Origin: Daphnia pulex
Lineage: Eukaryota > Arthropoda > Branchiopoda > Diplostraca > Daphniidae
NCBI RefSeq assembly: GCF_021134715.1
Contig: NC_060028.1
Location: 8,841,482 to 8,905,481 of the forward strand
Length of the DNA: 64,000 bases
Direction of reading: 5' to 3'
Part shown: piece after piece, positions 27,213 through 43,100 of the stretch
How the letters are laid out: every line of letters starts with the position of its first letter
How positions within the stretch are numbered: position 1 is the first letter of the stretch
Made by a program: the position numbers and the translations under genes
The notes under the pieces: model-generated
Databases searched by the model: none
Told to the model about the DNA's origin: nothing
What the model saw: the letters and a program-made list of their open reading frames with translations, nothing else

Positions 27213-27534
27213 CCGCCAGCTACTTCTGAATAACACTGGAACCACAGTTCAATTAGTCTTCATCACATCTTACACCATCAGGCTGCAACAAGGTAACCAA
27301 CAGCGGACCTATTTAAGAAAATAAAAAAATTACCATCGGGGAAATACATGTGTACAAAATTAAACAGGACTCATTATGACAAATGAATACAAGGACTAAG
27401 ACAAAACTACACAGTCCAGCAGATCTCTCCGATATCTCAAATTTTACAAAGGAAGTTAGAATTGGCAAGGTATTCAAATTGCTCTAGTCATATTAACAAA
27501 GTACTTTAGTAGGAAATTGGATAAAAATAATTAC

Positions 27535-29326
27535 TTTTGCTTTTGCATGGGACGAGAACACGAGACGTACAGGTACAGGCAGCAAGACACACGAGGCACG
27601 ACATTTCGGCAAAATGAACAGGCACTCAAGTCCGAGTTAGATGATTTGACAAATTGGTATTGAACTGTAAATTTACAAATCGAAATTGAACATTAAATAT
27701 TTATAACCCTAAGAAATTAACAAAAAATACCTTTACATTTTCATCATGCGAAACTTCACACCGGCATCCCACTTCTGCTGTGTCATGGATCAAAATGGCA
27801 GAATTTGGTCCCTGAAGACACTCGCGCCACCTAGCGACCGCCAATTGGATTGCTTGCTTGCAGACAGCACGCAGCAGCCAAATTTGAATTCGTGACGCCT
27901 TTCACTAGCTGACACGAAATGAATCAAGTGGGGATGGCGTGATGGACACTAGATTACTGCAGCAGCTTTCCCTATAGCACAACACACAAATTCTTTAGTT
28001 GGCTATTTCGGATCATTCTCCTCAACTTTTCAACATAACAATCTATAATATTAACAGCAAGTATGGAGGGTCAAGACAAATAATACAACTTACAATTTTG
28101 TGAAGAAAAGAATCATTTCCTGCCTGTGGCTGTAAGGCAGCAGCAAAGATTATCTGTGAGAGTTCCAACTAACTTTGGCATCAAACAGTTAGTCATGTTG
28201 AATCTAAAGGAAATATGTCAATAAACATTCCAACATTAATGCAATAAACTGAAATTATTGCTACCTACTGCTTGAGTAAAACATTCAGAAAAATACAACA
28301 CATGTTGGTATGTGCCCTGCATCTTTTCATGTGACTTCTTTAAGTTTCCTGATGAAGATTACCCAATGGCCTTGATTATGTTCCCATAGCTTACTATATG
28401 AAAGAAAATAAAATTTTCATGGCATCAAATTAGAGTTTAAAATTTATGAAGGGAGAATAATACTTGCTTTACTTGTAGAAACATGATTGAAAAAACAAGT
28501 TTACACTGTGGTTAGTGACCTACCAACATCAATAGAGTAATTACGATAAATATTAACTATCAATGTAAAGAGGTATTCACACAATTGTGACTAAGCTGTT
28601 TTGGGTTCTTACCTGTATTAATAGGGTGGAGCATTCAGCAGAACGACGATTTTTAATCAAAGAATTGATGGTAGGCTACTTGTACTTGGCTAATTGCCTT
28701 CCGCGTTCCTTCCTACACGTTATAACAAGAAATATGAAGGTGATCCAACACACATACGGAATAAATCCCATCACAAACAAGTTGCACAGAAATAAACTTG
28801 AATTTACTTATGAATTCATCGGTAAAAATAGGCAAATTTCTAGCGTTAGAAAAAAGAAGCGTTCAAGTAACATGTCAGCTAAAGGGAAGTTTGCGAATTT
28901 TTTTTCATTTCATTAAAAAAATCAAAATAGCGTATGACCTACAAAAAACTAAAAAAAATTACATTATATTATATCAACAAATAGCCTTTTCACGCCTTTT
29001 CAATAAGGTTTCAAAGTTCAAATTTAAATACATTGTCCCTTTGTCCGTGCTTAAACAGCATCACACTTGGTTTCTGAATTTCGAATTCAAACCAAGCCAA
29101 CACTCACAATAACACTTCGTTATTGCATGTAAACAAAAAAAATAGCAACCTGAATGAAGTTTAGGTATTTTACCCGGAGGTCTTCTTCGCCTTGTCTGAT
29201 GCCATGTTCCTGGGCGTTGTCTAGGTTTTGTCGACTGGGCAGTACAGGTCGTCCGACAACTTAGAAACTTCGGATTGAAAAAATGAAAACTATCCAACGC
29301 CACTTTCCGACATGAATTGGGACCAT
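27535..29326 (-). ncRNA. Multi-exon transcript with a 22-codon spliced ORF (candidate lncRNA)
   Basis: On the minus strand a chain of consensus sites gives exons 29326-29174 (TTGCAG| ... CGG|GTAAAA), 28712-28613 (GTGTAG| ... CAG|GTAAGA), 28203-28094 (CCTTTAG| ... ATT|GTAAGT), 27971-27731 (CTATAG| ... AAG|GTATTT) and 27664-27535 (TTACAG| ... AAA|GTAATT). No long frame survives. The one notable frame starts at ATG 29205 (AACATGG), crosses the first junction and stops at 28676, encoding 22 residues: MASDKAKKTSG then KERGRQLAKYK. A basic peptide this short could be translated, or the RNA could be a noncoding or snoRNA-host transcript. More 5' exons are possible (a donor GAT|GTAAGTG lies at about 30749). 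I found no clear snoRNA in the introns. Confidence 0.4.
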
Positions 29327-30097
29327 CTGCAACAATATGTTTTGATGATTAATATAACTTAATAATTATCTTTGGATGTATTGTTGATTAATAATTTACA
29401 ATTTACTTTTTTGTTTGTACTTTGTATTCTTTCTACTTGAGTATAAATAATTAGGTTGAAAGAAAGAAATACTTAATATGACTTATGAGAGAAGAACAAA
29501 TACCGCTATCACCGGAGCAAACCGAAGGGCTGTCTTATTCAATTTATACCCATTATTTCACCTTTGGAGAAGTAACCCTCTGGGATTCAGAGGGAGGTGA
29601 GACAAGGATGTGAGACAATCGACAACTAAAACTTTACTGGTGGAAACGAAAACTCGTTCAGAAACTCTTCGGATAATTCAAATTAAAAAAAAAAAATGTT
29701 TAGTGACACCAATTAGTAATAAAAACTATGGAGAACATCGAACGGAGATCGTTTAAAAAGAACAGTTACTGACTTTGAATGCAAAAATTAATTGAAAAAC
29801 CAGACAGTGAACGCTGGTAAGGCAGAAAATGATCATTTTAACTTAATTAGCGAACAATCCCAGAAAACATCCTTGAGACGAAACCACTAACTGCAATAAA
29901 GCATTACACAACAAAAGTCAGACTTCTAAGCCTAAGCACCAGTGCGCGACCATCAATAAAAAATGAGTCGGAAAAGGAAGACTAACGTTCAACTTTTGGG
30001 ATCATTCATTAGATCACTGCCTTTGGAAAGGTCAGTATGGCGGATTCAGAATTAACACAGACCATTCCGACGCAAACATAAATGAAAAATAAGTAAA

Positions 30098-30140
30098 TTA
30101 GCTATAAAGCAAGAGCTTTAGCTTTATAAGCTTTAGCTAA
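30098..30140. repeat. Nested inverted repeat
   Basis: TATAAAGC (30103-30110) is the exact reverse complement of GCTTTATA (30121-30128), with a 10-base loop. Outside it, TTAGC (30098-30102) matches GCTAA (30136-30140), with a bulge on the 3' side. Confidence 0.65.
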
Positions 30141-32885
30141 AGAAGAACTTTCGACCTACTCGGCAAAACTCTCTATTCTGAAAAATTAATATTCTTTGGA
30201 GAGTTTTACTTTCGAAACAGGTGTACCTTCAGCAACAGGACAGGAATCAGAAAGAGCTGGCGACAGGCAGATTTCGGAATCAATGTCATCAACTTCACCA
30301 GGTATGATGTGTCGTCTTCAACAGAAGATGAGATTCAGTGATATTCAGTATTCAGCTTTTCTTGAGCCTGTAGGGATACGATACACCTTTTATCGCATCG
30401 TGCTGTTAAAATTTACGATGCTGGAAGCTCCTGGTTCCTGGTCATGTCATTCTGCGCAAAACCATAAAGAAAACGGTGAAAGTTTCTAGGATAACATCAT
30501 GAATATTTAAATAAAAATAGGAAAATATATCACTATTCTATTGGTCCCCATTACTGGAAATAAATTTTAGCATATGCATAACAATTTAAAATTGATATAT
30601 CTTGCATAAAAATTACAAGATCGCATGAGATTACTTAATCAAATGGAAATACCATTAGCCACTATTATTCAGACTAAATGGTACATTGGTACAATATCAG
30701 TCAACGTGATTGGAAGGTCTTCAGTAGAATTATGTAAATCACTTACATCGTCCCAATTGAGAAACCTTTCTTTCATTTCCCAACATTTGTATAGACAGAT
30801 GAGTCGTGCTTCATTCATTCAAGCTGAAGTAATATGAAATCCCAACAACATGAATGTAGTCATCCTACTGGTTTTCCAAAACATGCACATAAATTATGCA
30901 TGTAGACATTTCTTTTGACAAGACATGCTCAGCAGCCTCTTTCTTTAGAATTAAACCCTAAAGAAAAGAGGTATTTTTCGAAATGACCCCCCCATTAAAC
31001 CCATTAGGAAACTCTAATTCATAGCATTTGTTATTAGGCAAGATTTGTCTCGTTTTGGAAAGGAATTGGCACGAGACTGTTTCGAGAATAAAGTTGAATA
31101 TTACCTCTATCAGCAAAACCGAGAAATTCCTTATCTGTTTCGTGGCGAAATGTGTTGTCGATGACAAGTGAAAAGTGAACCCAACTGTTAACAATAACAA
31201 GAGCCAAATGGCAATGGAAACAGTTTCAATCATAAAGTCAATATTACGGCCGCTAGATGTGAGCATCGAAGCGTGAGCAATTCTTTTTTTTGTTTCGGCG
31301 TGTCTGTCGTGAATTCGATCGAAACCTCCCACTTCCGGCCCCGAAGCGGGGAGTTAAAAGTGGGTGGTGGAGGGGTGCCACACACACACACACTGATATA
31401 TACTTGTGTGTGTGCACAGTGCTATTACATACGAGAATCCTCGACAGGTGGTGAGGGTCCTTGGAAAAACATTTATCCTCTTTTTGTTTTCTTTCATCTC
31501 TATTCAGCTATCAAACATGACCGCCTCCTGTTACATGATCTCGGGGTAATGTTTTTCGGGTTCTCCAAACAAATAACAACATAATTAAAAGCAATATCGC
31601 CGGTATAAAGTTGCTCTAGAACCATTTATTAGTTGCCTTTAAATGAGAATTTCGACCGTAGAAAAATCGTAGCCGCGCGCTGTGCAATGGCAATTAAACG
31701 CGTGCAAAGATACCCAACAATGGACCTGCTGCTGCACATTGTGTCAATTGACGTACGTACAAATTCAACACACTGTCAAGGTCCGTGTTATTGAACCGAC
31801 GTGATGCCAGACGGGGGGAGGAAAAAAGGAAGGAAACACTGACCGGATTTCACGCACACGCTCACGAGCAAATACAACACACACAGACACAGTGTAAAAT
31901 GGACTATACGGTAGCAACGTGCAAACTGCAGACACGGGGCGGGATATAATAGAAGAAGCATTGACGCAATGACCCAGTCCCGTACTATTTCTTGTAGATA
32001 TTCTGGTCGCGTGGGGTATATTTCTGTCCCGCGTGCCGATAAATCAATCACGACACTCAATTTATACCGCCAGTCAGTTTGAAAAACTGCTGAACATGGC
32101 GGGAAAACCATTTTTTCTTTCGAACAAAACGTCGTCGTGCTTGACCTGAATTAAACGTCATCACCAGGGGCTTCATTCGGTTTTTATCAAGTGGGTCGAT
32201 GTCGATTCAGCATTTGATTAAAAAAGGCAAAATAATAAAGCTCCCTGCCAGCTTTATATAATACACGCACGAGTAAGGGAGATTTTGGTGAGAGGGAACA
32301 ATGGCGAAGGGATTTGTGGTTGTATCAACAGGTTCATCCGCCGGAATAGAAGGGAAGCTCTCCGTTGAATATTCTAAATGCGTCTATAACAAATAAGTCG
32401 ATTCCCGGCGGAATATAACGAGATCAAACGATGATAATGTTTCCTACCTTTTGTATCTGTGTGTGTGTAATATTGAGCAGCCATGGTTTAGACTTTTGTG
32501 TGTATGTTCCCGGTATGCGCTTACTGCTGCTGGAGGGTATTTTTTTTTTATTTTTTGACTCCGGCGGAAGTGACGTCAAAAGAGGAGCCGGTAGAGAGGA
32601 GCCAGTGCGCCGAGTTCTCTCTCCTGCCACATTCTAAGAATTCACCTCCCACCACCCTCCACTTAATGCATCGCTTCCACATACAGAGCGCCTTCACGTC
32701 GTTCACGTCGTTCACGCAGTTCGTCGCCATGTTTGTTCGAGCGAACGCGGTCCGACGTCAGACGTATTGATCGGCACCGGCGCCCGCGCAGCACTCACGA
32801 CACCGCCCCATAGAAACTCTCGTGACCCCGAGGGGCTCACGGGGTCCTATACTCGTCCTCGACTTTCATTCATAAAATTCGGGAG

Positions 32886-32977
32886 CCCCCCCCCCCCCCC
32901 CTTCATCTTCTGAACGGGCATCGACCATCATTGCACCGATCAACTCCCCCACCCCACAACAACAACAACAACAACAA
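32886..32977. repeat. Poly-C run and (CAA)n microsatellite
   Basis: Sixteen consecutive C at 32886-32901, then a CAA repeat of about six units ending near 32977. Simple-sequence DNA, likely length-variable. Confidence 0.8.
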
Positions 32978-35036
32978 CTAGCAAGTCATTCATCACGACG
33001 AGAGCAAATAATGCGTTTGATGTTTAGTTGATTGATTCCTCCACCAACGTAATTCTGCCTATAATTAAAAAAACAACACAAATTTACGAGCAGTAATAAG
33101 TGACGGGAGTACGTGTGTGCAACTTTGCTCCATTTTGCGATTAGATTGACCTTTTTGAAGATGGGTGATGGCGGAATAACAAAAGGTTGTACGTCGACTG
33201 TATAGTAGGTACCGGGGTTGACACTTGGACGCCATGACTGGCTTTTTATTGATCTGTGAGAGCAGCCGACTATCTGTGTGTGTGTATGTGTAGGAGGATA
33301 TATACTAACTTTGTGATACATACTCTTGTTTCATTTTTGAAACGATGCCAAATTTATCAGAGTTTACCTGATTTGAAATAAATGAACGAAATCATTTTGT
33401 TTTTCAATGGGAGGAGCCAACCAAAATTCTTTTTCTTTTTTTCCTTTTTTTGGTTTTGCAAATTTTTTTTTTGTCGAAATGGTTTGGCTCCTCGTATACT
33501 TTTATTTGTGTGTCAATTGTGGTGGCACTCAGTTTTTCTCTGGCCATCCAAAACATACAAAAGTGGCTCATTCACACACTGAAAACAAACATCCATTTGA
33601 AATTGTTGAACAAGAGTTACAAATATTAGAATAATCAGATTCTTCACGAACCCGCAACATTGAGAAAAATGGCCGTTACATAAAAACTCTCCATAATGCA
33701 TTTTGTTTGTCTTTTACATACAACAAATTTAAATATATAAAACCTGTGTGAGTTCCTTTTGTTGTGTGTGCTAAGTTGTTTGCTCTCAAATTCAATAGTA
33801 TATATGTTGTATCACCTCGCCAAATTCACTTTGTAATCAAAATTGTTTGACACGTAACAAATAAAAATTATTTGGTGTAAAAATTTTATCAAAAAGTTTG
33901 TTGCAGTCAGGAATTGCAATTGAAAAAACAGGGGGAAATCAAAACAAACAAGGTGTGCCGGATTTTTCTTCATTGAAATTTGTTGCCACAAATATTCAAA
34001 GACAAAATTGTAGGAGTAAGAAAAACAAGTTCCCCCCATTGAATGAAGCCAAAAAAATTTGAATAAAACATCAACAGGTAAATATATATATATGTGTGTA
34101 GGAAAAACAAACAATCGATAGTGAGTATAGATTTTTATATCATTTCACACAGTGCTCCTCCCCATTCTAATTTTTTAAAAACCAAACATCCTCAACTAAT
34201 TGTTTAACGAGACGGGGCTCTCTTGAATAGCTCATTAACACACACACAAATGATTGAATGAATGAATGAATAATATCAATTGTTAAAAAATGTGTCAAAA
34301 TCAGCCAAAGCCCAAAAATAGTATACACACATCGGTATAAAATTGTAATTATTATTTAATTAAATTTAGTTTCTTGTTTTTCAAAAAAACATTTAGTAAA
34401 ACACACATCATCAGCGCGTGAGCTCCTCTCATTTGAACTTTTTGTTTTTTTTTTAAAAAGAAAGAAACAGGAAAACAATTTGGGATCAAATTGAGAAGAA
34501 AGCGATGTAGTAGTAGTCGTCTTTTTGTGAAGGTGAATAGAAGGGAGGGCGGGTCTAATTGAAAATGGACACACACGACAACGGTCTAGAGTGGATGTCA
34601 TTGAATGAAAATGAGGAGCGAGAGGAGCTATGTATATACCAAATCGATGGCACTGAGGTCTGTCTTTTCCCGAATAAAAAGGTTTTTCTTTTGAAATCAA
34701 TACAAAAGAAACCCAAAATAAAAACCCAATTGTCTGTGTGTGTGGGGAGGGGGAGGACTTTGTGCCGATGCAGCGAATAGAGGAAAGACACGCAACAAAT
34801 TCAACACGAATATAATACATAACAATATAATTAATATCAGCTGTAAAATCAAATTTTTTCCCCACATATCTCAAAAAGTGACGATGCTGTTTTATAGATG
34901 CCCCGTTTGCGCTAATTTTAATGTCTGTGCAAAAATTTAAATATTTCGGCTAAGTACTTTTCGCTTAAAAAGACAATTTTGGCGGTTCTTCTTCTTCTTT
35001 CTGTTAGGATGATGATGGATACATTTGTTGACGTAG

Positions 35037-38675
<3,639 letters not shown>

Positions 38676-39420
38676 GGCTGAAGATTCGGGATCGCTTGAT
38701 TGTGGATGGACGACAATTTGGCTACTGGTAGCTCCTCCCGAAACTACTGCGGCACTTGGCAATAGTTGACTGGACGAACGAGGAGACTCTGGACCAGTCT
38801 GTGCCGGTGGGGCTCCTCCGCCAACCGCCGAAGCACTCAGCGACTGGTCGCTACCCGATGGCCGGTCAATGATTGACAAGTCCGCACAATCAAACAACAC
38901 GTGCACCACCGAATGCCGACGGAATGGTCATCGAAAGTAAAAATTTTCTTTTGACTTTGGTAATTTTTCTTCTCGTTATTTTTCTTGTTTGGGCTTTTTA
39001 GGGGTGTTCAAATTTTCCCGCTAATTTCGTTGTATGAATTTTTGAATTTGGCGGTCAAATGAGTTGAGAAGCACGTGCCAGAATTGTTGTCGAAATGTCG
39101 ATTCAAACGGAAGCAGGGGAATTAATAACGGAATTGTCGTGTCAAAATTTGAATCGTTTCCGTGATGAATTTGAATATTTCAATTCACGCGCCAAGGAAC
39201 AACTTTTTTGTTTGTTTTCCGTGTAGTAGTGTGACGACAGGGTTAAAATGTAGTGCAAAAGACTTAATTTGTAAACACGTGAATCTTGCACAAAGTCTGG
39301 CGGGAGACTGAGGATAAATGCCGTCCACTCACGGCTCTATGAATGAACGAAACCGGAAAGACCCAAGCTCCGCCCCGTCCCAATGGCGGCGGGCCCGGCC
39401 CGCACGGCGCAGCACCGGGG

Positions 39421-39453
39421 TGACGTCACCACTCCCCGGTACATGTGACGTCA
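39421..39453. promoter_or_regulatory. Paired CREs upstream of EGR
   Basis: Two exact TGACGTCA palindromes at 39421-39428 and 39446-39453, 25 bases apart, about 750 bases upstream of the EGR start codon. An Ets-type ACCGGAAA lies at about 39351. Confidence 0.6.
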
Positions 39454-39715
39454 CGTCCATTCACGCTATAGGCAGCAAAGGAGAGAAAGAGAGCTTATCT
39501 TTCGTATAGAAAAATGGGACTCTCTCTCACTTTTTTCACGTTATATTTGTTTGTTATGTTCCGAGAAACGTCTGCGCCGGCGCTGTGGCGGAGTTTCCCA
39601 CCCAACCCCACCCTCCTCCACCATTTAAAAGTAAAGAAACATTTTCTGTCGTATAGGGCCCCTCACGCGGGCACGCGATAGAATCCATTTTCGCTGCAGT
39701 ATAAACCGTCAATGA

Positions 39716-39725
39716 CCATATAAGG
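39716..39725. promoter_or_regulatory. Serum response element (CArG box) upstream of EGR
   Basis: CCATATAAGG fits the SRF consensus CC(A/T)6GG exactly. It lies about 1.04 kb upstream of the EGR start codon and 260 bases beyond the CRE pair. Vertebrate EGR1 promoters carry several such boxes next to CREs. Confidence 0.6.
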
Positions 39726-39982
39726 ACATTCGCATTTCTTTTTTACTATTTTACAAAATAAAAACCAAATTTACTTCGTCGAGATGATTCGCAGCAAACA
39801 GAACGGGCGCTATCCAAACAAAAAAATGTTGTGACTAAACGCGTGAAAAAAAGAAAAGAAACGGTGACGTAAGAATTGCAAAAACGGCCATTGTTTTTTT
39901 TTATTTTGGCCTGTTCTCAGATGGCGCCCGTGACCACAAACCAATAAAAAAAAAAGTGGTGACGTGTTTCTTGTAAATTCCA

Positions 39983-40108
39983 TGACGTCACTTGGACCAA
40001 TCACCTTGAGGGTTTTCTGTTCTGAGCTGCCGCGCGCTCTCACCTGCGAGAAATTGAGTCTATGCCGTGCGGCGCTTGTTCACCTGTCGCCCGGCTGTCC
40101 TTTTTATA
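39983..40108 (-). promoter_or_regulatory. CRE and strong TATA box, candidate distal EGR promoter
   Basis: TGACGTCA at 39983-39990 and, on the minus strand, TATAAAAA at 40108-40101. A start near 40072 would give an RNA with a consensus donor CAG|GTGAGA at 40044, but such an exon would be only about 30 bases, so this may be a second start site without splicing. Confidence 0.3.
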
Positions 40109-43100
40109 CCTGTTGCCATTCCGATCGAAACTTTTAAATCGGTCGACCTAATCCACTTGATTCCCAATGCTAAAAATAAAATCATTCATTCAGACGATTC
40201 GCGCGTCGTGATTCACCTTTAATTGGTAATGATGTGAAAAATAAATTGACGTTTGCAAAAATAAAAAGAGAAAGGTGGGCCAGTTCCGGCGTGACATTTT
40301 CCACGAGTGAATTTTCCGATGAAAACTTTTATCAAAGAAAAAGAAAAAGGAGAAAAAACTCGTGTTTGCACTTTGTGAATTCTGGATGAATGAAATGTTT
40401 CTCTTTCATTGCTCAGTTTCCCGTTCCAGGAAATGCGTTCCCTCCTCATCAACGGTGTCTCCCATGGTTACCCTTTTCCAAAAGGTTAAGGTGTTCCGGA
40501 TGTGACGGATTATCAATCTAAAATTCGGCAGAAGACGCAGCCTCACGCTGCACTGGGACAGCAGGGGAGCAGGATCTTATCAATAATCTCCTTTGCACTC
40601 TGTACGTAGGCCGCACACCGGCTCGGCAAATATTGAATCTCGAAAATAAATTTATTAAAAGACTAAAGAGCGGCGCAGAGAGAGATAAGAGCGTCAAAGA
40701 AATAAAGGACAAGCGGAACTATTTATCGCCTCCCGGTCCAAAGGTAGCAGACGATCTTTGCCCCGCCAATTTCAATTTATCTTTTTCGACGAGATATCCC
40801 GATCCTATAAAATGATACACACGTGAACGAGTTGTAAGGGGGTAGGCGGAACAAGGTGGTAGGAATGGGACGTCTCCCACTTCCGACACGGCATTTTCTC
40901 ACGGCGGGCTTATCGAAATTGATAAGAAGGAAGAAAAAGGGTAATTTTTATGAGCGGGAAACAATTAAGAAATGCCGGTTCTCGGTCGTTCTCGGTAGAC
41001 AAAATTCACGAAAAAAGAAACGAAAAGAATTTTTTTTTGAACTGAATCAAATCGGTTCCGAGAAAAGAAAATGCACGAGAGAAGATGGTTTCCTTCCAGC
41101 TACTAAAGTCCCAAAGTCTCGGGAGGTCGGGAAATGTCAACCGGAACCGGAAGTGGTGCCTGAACGCCATCTAACGCGCCAGCCGGCAGCGCCGTGAGCA
41201 GCAGCAGCAGCTCGGCAGTAAAACATCAAACATTTCGATTCGACGTACCGAGAATTCATGAAAATTAAAGTGACTCACGCTCCGCTTGTTTCCTCTACCC
41301 TGCAGGGGGGCTCTTCTTATTCTTCATCTTCCCGTTTCATTCCCAATCTCATTGTCGTGCGTTTCACCTCATCATCTTCATGCCAGCCCAGCCTCCCGAC
41401 ACGTCAGATGACTAATCAAAGTGGCGCCGTATTGAAATCATAAGAAATAACTCGTTTCTGAGCAATCCGTCGCTTTCGCCATGATTTGATTACGTAATTC
41501 TTTTCGGATGAGTAACCGCGTGCAACCTTTCGGTCAACATTCCAGCATTCCCGCAGCATCACACGCCGCACAGATCAGAGCCAAGTCGCGCACGCGAATG
41601 CCTCGAATTCAAACGGACTCGATTTGACAGCTCAATTTAATCGCTCACGTAACGACTCGGCGGGTGGCGGGAGCAAATATCAAGGGACACACCCAACAAC
41701 GGAGAAAACGTGAATAATCCAAAACGCGAGCAACGATTCGGTATGAATTTTAAAAACACATTACACATGACATCAATAAAATCATTTGTCCCGGACCTCT
41801 TTTATGGATTTTTTTCTTTCCGAAAGTTGTTTGTTGTTGGTTGGAAATAATCGACCACGCCACCTAGCGGTCGTCAAAGCAACTCGATTCAAAAGGGGGG
41901 CTCGTGCGATCGGACTTCAAATACAACCGCGACATGACACACACAACGCGTGATAAGCCGTTAAACCGGTCACGAAAATAAAGAAAAAAAAGGAGTTGGG
42001 TTCCTGAAATATCCGATGACGTCACTTTCACGAGCTTTTGTCATTCGTGTACAGAAGAGACGGATGGGTGTAGAGGAAAACACAAAATGGAAATTCAACA
42101 ACCAATCAGATGCCGATCCGCTGACGTCTCTGACAGCCAATCCGCCTTCGAAAAATCTTGAGGTAGGCTATCCGATTTTTCAAAAAATTTTCTTTTTTCA
42201 CGTTTCAAAAAAAACAAAAAAACGAGAAGATTGAACGACCAAGGGAGGAGCCCAGAAGCGGGAAATCAATATTCAAAATCGGGAAAGTTAAAAAAAATTC
42301 GCCTCAGTCCGTCCGTGAGAAGAGCCGGTCAGCCCCATTTGGTTGAGAGAGAAGCGCGGCCGGCGTGATTCGTGAACTCCTCTTAATGGCAAATTAGGGA
42401 CACGGCCAGACGGATGGTATAAAAAGATATTTTGTTGTTGTTGTTGTTGTTCGTGAGCGACCATTTGAGAACACACTGCGGCTCGCACACACACATAGAC
42501 AGGTAAAAAAAGAAGAAGGAAAGGTGGTGCTGTCTTGATGGAGGATCTCGCCTAATAAGGTATCCACACTATACCTTGTCTGCCGTTAAGCTGTTTCTTC
42601 TCTCTTCCGAGTCATTTCGAGAGAAAAGGTGACGTCATTTTTTCTTTCGGGTTCTTCGTTTCTTCTTGGTTGTTTCGTCTTCTGACGGGACGCCCAAGAG
42701 GAGGATCGGCACAACCGCACAAACCCCACCGAAAATACGGCAGTAATGTAACGCCCAACTCGAGAGAATCTTCCCTTCTCTCTCTCACTGCCTTTCCACC
42801 GATAAAGAAGAAATAAATAATTCCGGTGATATGTAAATCAAACACAACAAAGAGTCACACCCATCGATCACATCGTGCTGCAATGGCAGGTGCAATTTGA
42901 ACGTGAATAAGAAGACGGGAGAATGGATACACGCTATAAAAAGATGTCGGCTCTCTTCTATCCCTCAAGTAGAGAGAAAAAAAGAAAGGAATATAACTAC
43001 ACACACACAGTCATCAGCTAATAAAATAAGACAAAACAAAAATTATTCCTCTTAAGGTCGAAAGAAGAAAAAAATTTTGAATTTTTTTTGGGCGCGGATC

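Larger units (their letters stand above)
29327..35036. other. Non-coding region 3' of the EGR gene
   Basis: No coding gene seen in 5.7 kb. It holds the EGR 3' UTR at its right end, a CRE at 32571-32578, a run of 16 C at 32886-32901, (CAA)n at about 32959-32977, short (CA)n near 31381 and many T-rich stretches. The open frames here are low-complexity or unlike known proteins. Confidence 0.5.

Noticed and set aside
33382-34874. Open frames of 60-170 codons 3' of EGR
   Set aside because: They are Phe/Ser/Lys-rich low-complexity translations of T- or A-rich DNA without splice context or known domains.
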